NCBI RefSeq assembly: GCF_003026815.1
Contig: NZ_PYOG01000006.1
Coordinates: 62,001 to 126,000, forward strand
Direction: 5' to 3'
Length of the DNA: 64,000 nt
Origin: Photobacterium damselae
GTDB lineage: Bacteria > Pseudomonadota > Gammaproteobacteria > Enterobacterales > Vibrionaceae
Under the pieces are notes generated by a model that searched no databases, had not been told where the DNA came from, and saw only the letters and a program-made list of their open reading frames with translations. Position numbers and translations under genes: made by a program. Below are positions 36,101 to 45,024 of the stretch, piece after piece. The first letter of the stretch is position 1. Every line of letters begins with the position of its first letter.

Positions 36101-37813
36101 TCAGACCCATTTCATCAACATTTTGTGTAACTCTGCTCGCTGATAAGGCTTACATAAAATATCATCCATTCCTGAAGTCAGACATTCTTCTCTTTCTGTT
36201 GTTGTTGTCCCGGCAGTTAATGCAATAATCGGTTTTGTATAGCCATTATTGCGAAGTAAACGAGTCGCTGTGTAGCCATCCATGACAGGCATTCGACAGT
36301 CCATTAATATGATATCGAATGATGTATTACTAATAATATCAATAGCCTCTTGCCCATTATTGACAATTTTAGGTTCTATTCCTAATTTTGTTAGCATTAG
36401 CTTTATAATCATTTGATTAGTAGCGAGATCTTCGACAACAAGTACCTTTTTTTGAGAAGATAGCTGGGTTGGTTTAATCGTTTGTTGAGAGATATCTAGG
36501 GGGGTATCACAAAGTTTTAATGGTAAAATAACCGTAAATGTAGAGCCTTGTTCTGGGATACTTATTAGCTTTATTTCTCCTGACATTAATTCGCAAAGTT
36601 GTTTACAGATAGCTAAACCAAGCCCTGTTCCTTCATGAATTCTTTGGCTTGAAATATCAACCTGACTAAAAGGCTTAAAGAGCTTCAGTTGTTGTCCTTC
36701 TGTGATACCTATTCCTGTGTCCTTGACCTGAAAGATCAGTTTGTCTTCGCACCATGTTGTATTTAGGATGATACTACCTCTATTTGTAAATTTAATTGCA
36801 TTATTAATAAGGTTGACAAAAATTTGTTTAATTCTATCTTCATCTCCTAGCAAACAATTAGGGACGGTGTTATCAATAACTAAAGTTAATAATAATTGTT
36901 TCTCTTGTGCTTGATACCGCATAATATCGGCTAGATTATTGATAATTTGGTGCGGATTAAATGGTTTGATTATAAGTTCTAGCATTCCAGCACTGATTTT
37001 ACTGTAGTCAAGTAAATCGTTAATAATAGCTCGTAGTAACTCCCCTGAATTATTTAAGGTATCAAGTAATTTTTTCTGCTCAGAGGATAATGACGTATCT
37101 GCTAACAACTCTGCTGCACCGAGTAAGCCATTTAAAGGTGTGCGTAATTCATGATTAATCATAGCCAAAAAGTCTCTCGTACTACGCTCTGAATTTTCAG
37201 CTCGTTTCTGAGCTGAAATAGCATTGTTCATAGATATTTTTCGACCAAGGGCTGAACAGAGTAGCTCTTTAAATAAGATCAAATGTTGTTGTAGCGTTTT
37301 CAAAGAGGCGCTTGTTGATGATATTTGAGCTGCAAAATGGCCAATAATCTGATGGTTATGAGTTAAAGATAACCATAATATTTTGTTCTTATGATCCCAA
37401 TATTTGGTTTGTATATTTAAGTTGGAATGGAATGACCATAAATCGATATTTCCAGCCTGATATAATCCTTCTAAAGAGGTATCTGAATCAGTTTGAATGA
37501 AGATACAACAGCTGGAAACATACCTATTATCAATTAGTTGCTCTACTAAATGGTTTAGTATGCTGGGGGTTGGCTCTTGTTTTAAAAAGAGTTGAGAATA
37601 GTAAAGGAGATGATTCTCCATTTGAGTTTGATAGGCTAATAATTGTGAATCTAGTTTAGCTTGATGTTTTATCTTTTCTGCTGAGTCTTCAATGAGTCTC
37701 TTGGCTTCGTATAGTTCAAGGCTTTTTTCTTCAAGCAGTTTTTCTGCCGTAATTCGAGCTTTACGTTCTCGGTTTATTTTTTTTTGTAATAATCGCAGAT
37801 ATGGCTCATCCAT
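36101..37813 (-). CDS. H-NOX-associated soluble hybrid histidine kinase
   Basis: A cytoplasmic hybrid sensor kinase of 570 residues without any membrane segment. The N-terminal 70 residues are a charged coiled coil; about 75-195 is an unassigned sensory region (possibly GAF-like); then HisKA with phosphoacceptor H221 (INHELRTPLNG), HATPase with N-box NLINNAIKF, G1 DTGIGI and G2 GTGLGLAI, and a receiver domain with phospho-Asp D505 (IILMDCRMPVMDG) and K555. It has no Hpt domain, so phosphate must pass to a separate Hpt protein. The start lies four bases after the H-NOX stop, so the pair is one operon. In V. harveyi an H-NOX-linked kinase (HqsK) feeds LuxU; a similar partner here is inference. 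Confidence 0.92.
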   Translation of the reverse strand: MDEPYLRLLQKKINRERKARITAEKLLEEKSLELYEAKRLIEDSAEKIKHQAKLDSQLLAYQTQMENHLLYYSQLFLKQEPTPSILNHLVEQLIDNRYVSSCCIFIQTDSDTSLEGLYQAGNIDLWSFHSNLNIQTKYWDHKNKILWLSLTHNHQIIGHFAAQISSTSASLKTLQQHLILFKELLCSALGRKISMNNAISAQKRAENSERSTRDFLAMINHELRTPLNGLLGAAELLADTSLSSEQKKLLDTLNNSGELLRAIINDLLDYSKISAGMLELIIKPFNPHQIINNLADIMRYQAQEKQLLLTLVIDNTVPNCLLGDEDRIKQIFVNLINNAIKFTNRGSIILNTTWCEDKLIFQVKDTGIGITEGQQLKLFKPFSQVDISSQRIHEGTGLGLAICKQLCELMSGEIKLISIPEQGSTFTVILPLKLCDTPLDISQQTIKPTQLSSQKKVLVVEDLATNQMIIKLMLTKLGIEPKIVNNGQEAIDIISNTSFDIILMDCRMPVMDGYTATRLLRNNGYTKPIIALTAGTTTTEREECLTSGMDDILCKPYQRAELHKMLMKWV

Positions 37814-37817
37814 ATAG

Positions 37818-38351
37818 TTAACTCACACAAAGTTCAAAATGGACATGGCTTTGCGTTGAATTTAGAGGTGTCATCGTAATTTCAATCGTTTGATTAAAAT
37901 ATTGAGCACACCCTTTGAGTAAGCCTAGACAAACATGTGACATACAGCGGGCAGAATGATAATCAAATATCAAATAAGTTTGAGTAGAGGAGATAAACTC
38001 AAAACGAGGTGGTGTAGCGTCAGGATATAACTTTTTTACTTCTGTATGTATATGATTTTCTACTCGTTGAATAAAAGAAAAAGTAGAGTCATCACCTGTA
38101 ATCTGAATGGGTAAGCTAGTCAGTAAGCGAGGGAAAACAAGATAGCCAAAACTTTCTTGTAATTCTGCAGCACTGATTTTGGTAATTTTGCTCAATGCTA
38201 GGATTAATTTTACTAAACTTGTATGTTCATAGCTTCCAACGGCAGTATAGATACCTTCATCTTTTGCTTCATCAAGCATCTGTTGACAGATCGCAAGCCC
38301 AAACTGATCTTCAACAATATCAATAAATTCAGTAAAAATTATTCCTTTCAT
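37818..38351 (-). CDS. H-NOX heme-based gas (NO) sensor
   Basis: A soluble heme sensor of 177 residues, close to the usual bacterial H-NOX length. The key residues fall at the canonical numbers: proximal heme ligand H102 (NHIHTEVKKLYP), P115 (ATPPRF) and the porphyrin-propionate motif Y131-x-S133-x-R135 (DYHSARCM). Distal-pocket tyrosine 140, used by O2-binding H-NOX, is not evident, which fits an NO sensor; this is inferred from sequence alone. In facultative bacteria stand-alone H-NOX proteins bind NO and inhibit a partner kinase; the downstream kinase gene four bases away is the obvious partner. The pair lies just beyond the adhesin gene, suggesting but not proving control of attachment. 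Confidence 0.94.
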   Translation of the reverse strand: MKGIIFTEFIDIVEDQFGLAICQQMLDEAKDEGIYTAVGSYEHTSLVKLILALSKITKISAAELQESFGYLVFPRLLTSLPIQITGDDSTFSFIQRVENHIHTEVKKLYPDATPPRFEFISSTQTYLIFDYHSARCMSHVCLGLLKGCAQYFNQTIEITMTPLNSTQSHVHFELCVS

Positions 38352-38483
38352 TTTTATTATCCATCATAAATACGTAGTGTAATTTATTATCAACGTATTT
38401 ATTAGTATGGACACTAAAGATAAAAGAGATCAAGTTCATACTCTATAGCAAAGAAAAATAGCCTGAGTAAGCCCTCGAAATTA

Positions 38484-38526
38484 GAATACTGCACACTCTT
38501 TATAATCGAGAAAAATTGCAGTATTC
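38484..38526. repeat. 10-bp inverted repeat between the acetyltransferase and H-NOX genes
   Basis: GAATACTGCA (38484-38493) and TGCAGTATTC (38517-38526) form a perfect dyad with 23 bases between. No T-run follows on the minus strand. It could be a Rho-independent-like end of the acetyltransferase gene or an operator upstream of the H-NOX operon. Confidence 0.4.
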
Positions 38527-38541
38527 ATGGGCATTTGCAGA

Positions 38542-39054
38542 CTACTGCTGCAGGTATAGGTCAGTATGACGATGAGATGCTTGTGAAACTAAATAGCTAA
38601 CCATTTCATCTCTAAGTTGTTGATGTGTTTCTATATTAATTGCATTTACATCTGTAATAAGAGCGATATCGTCATCTTCACTGTAGATCATGCCACATGC
38701 TGCAGGTTTTCCCTTATAGAATCCCACATAAAGCTGAGCAGGAGATGTATCTTCTAACATAATTTGGGTTAGAAATTCGATCGCCATTTCTCTTGCTTCA
38801 TCATTTTCCCAGTGTCCAGCTTGAACAATCGAATAACGAATGGTTAAGGGATGACAATCAACAGGGTAGAATGATAGTAAGTTTGATTCGAAGTCAGAGC
38901 AGGCTTCGATAGGGGAAGTGATGAGTTGTGATTGGTATTTATTATATATTTCTAAACCTTGTAGGCTTTGAGGCGTTGGATATTCAGCATCAGTAACATG
39001 ACTGGCCATCCATTGATTTTTACGTTCAATCAGCGTTTCAATATTTAAAGGCAT
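38542..39054 (-). CDS. Predicted GNAT-family acetyltransferase
   Basis: A 170-residue soluble protein. The centre, AQLYVGFYKGKPAACGMIYSEDDDIALITDV (about 107-137), has the beta4-beta5 pattern of GNAT N-acetyltransferases, and a helix rich in Leu/Ser follows. The acetyl-CoA P-loop (Q/R-x-x-G-x-G/A) is not clear, since the usual segment reads NIETHQQLRDEM, so the fold call is moderate and activity uncertain. The gene lies 101 bases downstream of the nitroreductase gene on the same strand and could be cotranscribed. Substrate unknown. Confidence 0.55.
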   Translation of the reverse strand: MPLNIETLIERKNQWMASHVTDAEYPTPQSLQGLEIYNKYQSQLITSPIEACSDFESNLLSFYPVDCHPLTIRYSIVQAGHWENDEAREMAIEFLTQIMLEDTSPAQLYVGFYKGKPAACGMIYSEDDDIALITDVNAINIETHQQLRDEMVSYLVSQASHRHTDLYLQQ

Positions 39055-39155
39055 AACATCACTTCTTTGTCATATTTCGCTCTACCTTACAGTAAAAAGA
39101 ACTAATAAGGTATGGATAAACGAGTGGTTGTCGAAATTATAAGCAAAAGTACCTA

Positions 39156-39884
39156 CTAATGCTCGAAAATAACGTCAGAGTGGTTTACTCGATGCCTTTC
39201 GCCATAGATACCGTCATCTGCGCGAAGACCACAGCCAATGATCATGGTGATTTCTGCCTGTTTTGGTAACTGTAGTATCTGTTTTACTCTTTTTGAATCA
39301 AACCCTTCCATAGGGCATGTGTCGTACCCTTCTGATCGCATTGCTGTCATAAATGTCATCGCGGCAAGAGAGCTACTTTTATGTAAACATGTTCGCAAAT
39401 CTTGTTTACTTACTTCTCTAACCATTGGTCTTTTTAATCCGATGATAGCACTTAATAGTTTACGACCAGTACCAAATAAACCCAATCTATCATTGTTATA
39501 AATGAAGGGTATGAGTTTTTCGTAATACTTTAAAGCTCGTGTTGCCGTTGCATCCTCGCGTCCGGTAAAAGCCTCACGTATCTGTTGTGCATTCATTTGG
39601 GCTCTTTGTCGCCATTTATAAGGAGTGGTAACAACAATAACTAACTCACTGGCTGTTTTTGCTGCATTTTGCCCCATGCAGAAAGTCGCAATTTGTTCTT
39701 TTAGGTTTGGGGTTACAACGCGGTGAAATTCCCAAAGCTGCATATTTGAACTATTCGGTGATAGAGTTGCAAGCTCCAGTGATCTGGCAACGGCTTGATG
39801 ATCAAAGTGTGCTGTTTGGTCATATTTTCGGACTGAACGACGGCTTTCAATTAATTCTTTAAATGTATCGTGATGATTAGTCAT
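39156..39884 (-). CDS. Nitroreductase-family flavoprotein
   Basis: A 242-residue FMN-dependent oxidoreductase of the nitroreductase superfamily; cytoplasmic, using NAD(P)H. It has the FMN-phosphate-binding start ESRRSVRKYD (13-22), the helix LATLSPNSSNMQLWEFHRV where Ser/Asn contact flavin, and the C-terminal IIGCGLRADDGIYGERHR. The central MRSEGYDTCPMEGFDSKRVKQIL segment is typical of this superfamily. Natural substrate unknown; quinones or nitroaromatics are typical. It is transcribed away from sgrR, with 260 bases of shared upstream DNA holding two inverted repeats. Confidence 0.88.
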   Translation of the reverse strand: MTNHHDTFKELIESRRSVRKYDQTAHFDHQAVARSLELATLSPNSSNMQLWEFHRVVTPNLKEQIATFCMGQNAAKTASELVIVVTTPYKWRQRAQMNAQQIREAFTGREDATATRALKYYEKLIPFIYNNDRLGLFGTGRKLLSAIIGLKRPMVREVSKQDLRTCLHKSSSLAAMTFMTAMRSEGYDTCPMEGFDSKRVKQILQLPKQAEITMIIGCGLRADDGIYGERHRVNHSDVIFEH

Positions 39885-39967
39885 AAAAGTGCTTGGTTGA
39901 GAGTAGTGGCGTTTTTATAACAAGCTTCTATCTAGTTTTGCAATCCTTTGCTAACAAGTTTGCGGGA

Positions 39968-39997
39968 GGACCAACAGCAAACAAATGCCGTTGGTCC
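39968..39997. promoter_or_regulatory. Inverted repeat in the sgrR/nitroreductase divergent region
   Basis: GGACCAAC (39968-39975) and GTTGGTCC (39990-39997) form a perfect 8-bp dyad about 85 bases upstream of the nitroreductase start and 150 upstream of sgrR. It is G/C-rich against A/T-rich surroundings. Possible operator or RNA hairpin; no regulator assigned. Confidence 0.4.
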
Positions 39998-40144
39998 GAC
40001 TGATAGCACTCAGGAGTTCGTGTATTTGGGGGTATTTACACGATATTTGCGATCAGACACCAAATACTTTGTGGTGCCTATCTATTTTTAAGTTAAAATG
40101 ATGAAGTTAAAAGAGAATAAATGAAATTATAGGTTTCCCCTTTT

Positions 40145-41833
40145 ATGAGTGGTCAACGATTAAAGCTGCAATTTCAAAGACTTTATACCCATTTCAACGG
40201 TCAAAATAGTGATACAAATCTGCAAGATATCGCTGATGTTTTATTTTGTACTAGGCGAAATGTGCGGATGGTTATCAATAAAATGGTCGATGAAGGCTGG
40301 ATTAATTGGCAACCAGCGGTTGGACGCGGGAAACAATCTCATTTAACGTTTCATAGTTCAGATAGCGAATTACAGCTTAACCACGCTAGAAAGCTGGTGG
40401 CTGACGGAAAATTAGAGCCCGCGTTATCGGCTTTAGATAATAACGCTGATAAATTAGCACAGTTAATCCAAGAACAACTGGGGCTCTCTCACCATCTTGG
40501 TAAGCAAATTGTTCGGCTGCCGTACTATCGTTCTTTTGAGGCATTAGATCCGTTGAAACCTTTGCGTCGCTCAGAGCAACACCTCATTCGTCAGATTTTT
40601 AATGGTCTTACTCTTATTAATGAGGAAAAAGAGGAAGTAGAAGGGGATATTGCTCATGCATGGGAGATGTTATCACCACAGCACTGGCGTTTTTATTTAC
40701 GCCCTTCAGTTCGATTTCATGATGGTAAATTACTTGATGTTCAAGATGTTATCTCGACCTTCGAGCGTGTAAAAGAACATCGTCTATACTGGCATATTCA
40801 TTGTGTGAAATCACCATACCCAAATACGGTTGATTTTATTTTGTCTGAGCCTGATGTTCATTTCGCCGAGTTAGTTGCTAATATCTCAGCCGTTATTCAG
40901 CCAGCAGATGCAATACAACGAAAAGATTTCGATCATTTCCCTATTGGTACTGGCCCGTATCGAGTTATTGAAAATAATAAACAGCGACTGAAGTTAGAAG
41001 CATTTGATCACTATTTTGGTTTCCGTGCTTTGACCGATATTGTTGAGATATGGATTTTATCTGGCACAACGGCTTGTTACATTAAGCCGTCTGAAGTAAC
41101 CGAAATACAACCCTCAACGCTATTTTCAGGTCGTTTTACCCTTGATGAAGGTTGTAACTATTTACTCTTTAATCGTCAGACTGGTATCTGTGCTCAGCAA
41201 GAGTGGCTAGATTATTTAAATGCAAAGCTGACGCCTCTTAACCTATTAAAGCATTTGGATCCCAATGAGTTAGGTGACTTTAGGTTTACCAATGCTTATG
41301 GGTTACTACCAGGATGGATTCATAACTCACTGGCTGAAAAAGAAGTCAATGTTCCAAGTAAGCGTACCATCACGCTGGCTTATCAAATGGAACATCCCAT
41401 TTATCCTTACCTGTCGACCATTATTGCCAAGCTCTTAGCTGAAGATGGCATAAAATTAAAAACTTATGAAATATCATATGAAGATCTTCTCAGTGGTAAG
41501 GGGCACGAGAAGGTTGATATTTGGCTTAATGGCATGAGCTTGGGTAGCCGTCGTCCAGAAGCTTTTCTACCTTGGTTTTATAACCATGATTTTATTTATC
41601 AAGCAATGCCTACTAATGAGTTTGCTTTACTACAAGATGACATTAGTTTGTGGCGCTCTTTGCCTGATAAAGCCTTTCCATCAGAGAAAATAGCACGTCA
41701 CTTGGTGAATGCTGGTCAAATGATGCCTTTGTTTTATGTTTGGGTTGGTATTGATGATACTGGGCAGTGGCAAGGTATGGAATCAAACTCTATGGGGTGG
41801 TTTGATTTTAAATCAGTGTGGCTAAAACCATGA
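40145..41833 (+). CDS. sgrR: SgrR-family transcriptional regulator
   Basis: A 562-residue regulator with an N-terminal MarR/winged-helix-like DNA-binding domain (about 1-75; LQDIADVLFCTRRNVRMVINKMVDEGWINW, then VGRGKQS) and a C-terminal periplasmic-binding-protein-like domain (SBP_bac_5, about 100-560; RQIFNGLTLINEEKEEVEGDIAHAW). This is the E. coli SgrR layout, in which the protein senses sugar-phosphate stress and activates the SgrS small RNA. There is no signal peptide, so the solute-binding domain is cytoplasmic as in SgrR. The neighbouring upstream DNA has inverted repeats but no recognisable SgrS. Confidence 0.9.
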   Translation: MSGQRLKLQFQRLYTHFNGQNSDTNLQDIADVLFCTRRNVRMVINKMVDEGWINWQPAVGRGKQSHLTFHSSDSELQLNHARKLVADGKLEPALSALDNNADKLAQLIQEQLGLSHHLGKQIVRLPYYRSFEALDPLKPLRRSEQHLIRQIFNGLTLINEEKEEVEGDIAHAWEMLSPQHWRFYLRPSVRFHDGKLLDVQDVISTFERVKEHRLYWHIHCVKSPYPNTVDFILSEPDVHFAELVANISAVIQPADAIQRKDFDHFPIGTGPYRVIENNKQRLKLEAFDHYFGFRALTDIVEIWILSGTTACYIKPSEVTEIQPSTLFSGRFTLDEGCNYLLFNRQTGICAQQEWLDYLNAKLTPLNLLKHLDPNELGDFRFTNAYGLLPGWIHNSLAEKEVNVPSKRTITLAYQMEHPIYPYLSTIIAKLLAEDGIKLKTYEISYEDLLSGKGHEKVDIWLNGMSLGSRRPEAFLPWFYNHDFIYQAMPTNEFALLQDDISLWRSLPDKAFPSEKIARHLVNAGQMMPLFYVWVGIDDTGQWQGMESNSMGWFDFKSVWLKP

Positions 41834-41869
41834 ATAAGTCACCTGGGTATAAATTGATGGACTTATTCA
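41831..41869. terminator. Candidate hairpin terminator at the sgrR stop codon
   Basis: TGAATAAGTC (41831-41840) and GACTTATTCA (41860-41869) form a perfect 10-bp stem that includes the sgrR stop codon. No T-run follows. It stands between two convergent genes, so a transcription end is plausible. Confidence 0.4.
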
Positions 41870-41904
41870 TAAGTTCTAGCTTCTGAAATTATAGCTTCAT
41901 AAGA

Positions 41905-43149
41905 TTATTGCTGAGACATAGGCTGAACTATATCTCTTGCCTGTAATTGTTCTCTTTGTTTTGTCAGCCCATATTTATTAAGCCATGTATATATAGGTTG
42001 CAATAAACTGTCTATTGCTGAGTTATACCAAGGGGCTTTTAAAATTTCGCCTTGGGTTAAAATAGGTTGGCTGACGAGCAATTGTTCATTAATGTACCAG
42101 TCAATCTTTCCTACTTGTTGGCCTTTTTCTAAGGGAGGAGCCAGATTTTCTCTGTAGGTTATGATGGGTTTTAATTTGTTCTTTAATCGACTTGGTACGG
42201 TAATCATCCCTGCATCACCTAGAGTTAACTCTGCTGAGGCTGGTTCACCATGCCAGATACGAATGGGTTCTAAGAGCTTATCATCAAGTTGTGGTGTAAT
42301 ATCTTCATAGAAACGAAATCCCCAACTAAGTAGTTGTTTGCTTTCAAGACGACGAGCTTTTGCTGATTTGGTTCCAAGAACAACCGCAATTAATCTTTGT
42401 TCACCATTTTTTGCTGATGAGACTAAGCTATAGCCCGCTTGTTTGGTATAGCCCGTTTTAACTCCATCCACATGAAGCGTTTCATCCCATAGTAAGGCAT
42501 TACGGTTACCCTGTTTAATATCACCGAAAGTAAAAGATTTCTCTTTATGCATATCGTAAATATCGGGAACTTCTTGAATAAATGCTCTTGTTAATAATGC
42601 CATATCATACGCACTGGTGGTTTGGTCATCTGCATCTAGACCGTGGGGATTGGAAAAATAGGAATCTTTCATGCCATATCTTTCAGCATATTGATTCATC
42701 ATTTTTATAAAAGCACTTTGATGACCTGCAACGTGTTCGGCTAATGCTACGGTTGCATCATTCCCTGAAGATACAATTACACCACGTAAGAGATCTTCGA
42801 CACTGACTGAGTCTCCCACATTAAGAAACATTTTTGATGAGCCAGGAAATTTTTTACCCCACGCATTTTCGCTGATAGTAACCATATCAGATAATTGAAT
42901 ATTACCTGCTTTGATCTCTTCTCCCACTACGAAAGTCGTCATTATTTTTGTAAGACTTGCTGGAGCCAAAGGTTTATGTAAGTTGTCACCAGCGATAATT
43001 TGACCCGTGTTATAACTCATCAGAACCCAAGCTTTAGCGTCAATATCAGGAGGATCAAGCAAGTATGCAGAATGACTGTAGAATGATGGAATGACTAAAC
43101 AAGAAGCAAAAATTAATCGATAAACGTACAAATTTAAAGTTTTTAGCAT
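41905..43149 (-). CDS. D-alanyl-D-alanine carboxypeptidase (PBP5/6 family)
   Basis: A periplasmic, inner-membrane-anchored penicillin-binding protein that trims the terminal D-Ala from peptidoglycan pentapeptides; 414 residues. A signal peptide covers about 1-28 (ending SHSA). Active-site motifs are S65-x-x-K68 (ASLTK), S128-G-N130 (SSGNDA) and K231-T-G233 (VDGVKTGYT). A PBP5-type C-terminal beta domain (about 275-370) is followed by an amphipathic tail (DSLLQPIYTWLNKYGLTKQ) that should bind the membrane. Whether it is the main DacA or a secondary DacC-type enzyme cannot be decided from this window. Confidence 0.93.
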   Translation of the reverse strand: MLKTLNLYVYRLIFASCLVIPSFYSHSAYLLDPPDIDAKAWVLMSYNTGQIIAGDNLHKPLAPASLTKIMTTFVVGEEIKAGNIQLSDMVTISENAWGKKFPGSSKMFLNVGDSVSVEDLLRGVIVSSGNDATVALAEHVAGHQSAFIKMMNQYAERYGMKDSYFSNPHGLDADDQTTSAYDMALLTRAFIQEVPDIYDMHKEKSFTFGDIKQGNRNALLWDETLHVDGVKTGYTKQAGYSLVSSAKNGEQRLIAVVLGTKSAKARRLESKQLLSWGFRFYEDITPQLDDKLLEPIRIWHGEPASAELTLGDAGMITVPSRLKNKLKPIITYRENLAPPLEKGQQVGKIDWYINEQLLVSQPILTQGEILKAPWYNSAIDSLLQPIYTWLNKYGLTKQREQLQARDIVQPMSQQ

Positions 43150-43216
43150 TGTTATAATCCCTTAAAATTAATTATATTATTGTTTAGAGTTGTAAGTTTA
43201 TTTATACGCTCAATTC

Positions 43217-43675
43217 TTATTGATAATACAAGTTTTGATTATTTAAGCTTTTCATGAAAATAACATGATGATTAATCAAATCAGTACTTTGTTGACATAA
43301 ATTATTATGATTGGATTGTTGACAGTACTCGAGCATACAAACAATGAGTTGATCTAATTTCTTTAGAATCCATCGTTTTAAATCTGGTGAATGATGATAT
43401 AAAGATACCATTGCTTGTAACTTTGAGTAGGCAAGTTGTAGATAATCTAAAGATAATGAGTAGTTTTGTTTACTATTATAATAATAATGAAGTTTGAAAC
43501 AGCTATCGAGCCAGTAAGCAAAGGCTTCTTGATCTTGATTTGAGTGAATCTGTTTGAAGATCGAGGCTGGCACATTATTGTTTAAAACCTCCAACGCTTC
43601 AATTTTAACTGAATGATTTTCCTCCATTTTTAAATAGAGTGCCTTTATACGAGGTAACCAGTTTTCTGTATTCAT
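43217..43675 (-). CDS. Hypothetical helical protein
   Basis: A 152-residue protein with no signal peptide or membrane segment, predicted mostly helical, rich in Leu, Tyr, Gln, Asn and Lys, with three scattered cysteines in its second half. I recognise no family. It lies 67 bases upstream of the carboxypeptidase gene on the same strand, so the two may share a transcript. CTCTCCT just before the ATG reads AGGAGAG on the coding strand, a good ribosome binding site that supports expression. Confidence 0.65.
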   Translation of the reverse strand: MNTENWLPRIKALYLKMEENHSVKIEALEVLNNNVPASIFKQIHSNQDQEAFAYWLDSCFKLHYYYNSKQNYSLSLDYLQLAYSKLQAMVSLYHHSPDLKRWILKKLDQLIVCMLEYCQQSNHNNLCQQSTDLINHHVIFMKSLNNQNLYYQ

Positions 43676-44124
43676 AGCACTCTCCTAAATATTTCCTATT
43701 TATTCCATCTTAAGTTTAGTATAAATATTTTAGTTATAATCATTCTTTTTAGGGATAAGTCTAGGATGGGTAAATTACGCTTTAGTTATTCCTTTAAGGA
43801 AATATTGAAGGTGTTTAGCAGCAGATATTATTTCGTATGGTACGAGTAGATATTAAATGAAAAAATAGAGTTAAAGCGGTATGAATGTATAAATTTCCTC
43901 TTTTTATGTAATAATTTGCTTATAGTGTAATCGTTTTACTTTATTTTTAGTCTCAATAATAAAAAAAATTTGTATTATTAATGAATTTTTTCTGGTGTTA
44001 GTTCTAAAAATATTGCAATCTAAATGTATAGTAACACTTGGTTACAAATAAAATTATTACTAAATTCTTTATTGGTATTTAGACATTTAATTAAAAACTC
44101 ATATTTACGCTAGAGGAACGCTTT
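43676..44124. other. 449-base intergenic region, nothing firm
   Basis: A very A/T-rich gap between divergent genes. I see a near-palindrome TTCCTTTAAGGAA at 43789-43801 and several T-tracts, but no ORF with a ribosome binding site, no terminator and no RNA gene that I can support. Confidence 0.5.
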
Positions 44125-45015
44125 ATGAATAAGCCTCAGCTATTAAATATTGCTAAAAAAGCATATTTAACGATGTTTAATACACAAGCTGAAGTTTGCG
44201 ATATTCAAGAGACGTTTTATGGCTGGATTGTTTTTCTTGTTGGTTCAAAGGGAAAAATTGTTGTTAAGTTCTCCAAGGAAGTGGGACGAATAGCAAAAGA
44301 AGCAAATGCTTTAAAACGCTTAAGAACGGTTGTAGACTGTGCTGTACCATCAATCTACTTTTTTGGTCGTGATGAAGGTTACGACTATTTAGCATTAGAG
44401 TGGATTGATGGTGTATCTGCAAGTGAATTACCGAAAGAACATCATGCAATCAAAATTTTTTCTGAAAGCTACTCAGATATTTTAGTGGCATTGCATGAGC
44501 ATCATAACGATCAAGGATTTGAATGTAACTCAGAGTCTTTTACGCCTGATTTCATCAATGCTTTTGAGCAATGGACAATGCCATTACATCGCTTTATTCA
44601 AAGCGGTGGATCTCCATTTTCAGGCCAAGAAAGAGAGCAATTTGGGCAATTGTGGGAAATGAGAGAGACATTACTTGATCCAATTCGGCATACCGAATCA
44701 TCTCTAATTCATGACGATTGTAATCTTGCTAATGTGTTGTTTGATCCAAAGACATATAAAGCCATAGCATTACTCGACCCATGTGATATGGGATTTAAAC
44801 ATAGAGAGATGGACTTAATTCATTTAAATCACTATCGCTCAGATGTGCCTATTTTAGATTGTTATATCGAGAAGTCGCCTCTAACGGAGAACTATCTAAT
44901 TCGTCAGGAATTCTTCCGTTTATGGGATGATGCAAAACATTGTAGGAATACTGGATGGTATAATAATCAATGGTTTAGTACTCAATTAAGCCACTTTATT
45001 GATGTTGTTCGTTAG
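44125..45015 (+). CDS. Aminoglycoside phosphotransferase/fructosamine-kinase-fold protein
   Basis: A 296-residue predicted small-molecule kinase. It shows the APH fold: an N-lobe lysine in KIVVKFSKE (about 47), the hinge LALEWIDGVSASEL, the catalytic loop SLIHDDCNLANVLFD (about 195-209) with the general-base Asp and Asn, and the magnesium-binding ALLDPCDMGFKHREMDL (about 216-232). The usual H-G-D is H-D-D here. AGAGGAACG precedes the ATG. It could phosphorylate ketosamines, choline-like compounds or other metabolites; an antibiotic-resistance role is not indicated. Single gene ending at a perfect hairpin. Confidence 0.8.
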   Translation: MNKPQLLNIAKKAYLTMFNTQAEVCDIQETFYGWIVFLVGSKGKIVVKFSKEVGRIAKEANALKRLRTVVDCAVPSIYFFGRDEGYDYLALEWIDGVSASELPKEHHAIKIFSESYSDILVALHEHHNDQGFECNSESFTPDFINAFEQWTMPLHRFIQSGGSPFSGQEREQFGQLWEMRETLLDPIRHTESSLIHDDCNLANVLFDPKTYKAIALLDPCDMGFKHREMDLIHLNHYRSDVPILDCYIEKSPLTENYLIRQEFFRLWDDAKHCRNTGWYNNQWFSTQLSHFIDVVR

Positions 45016-45024
45016 TTTGTTATA

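Noticed and set aside
39885-40144. An SgrS small RNA next to sgrR
   Set aside because: No SgrS-like ptsG-pairing sequence, sgrT ORF or terminator could be found, only inverted repeats.
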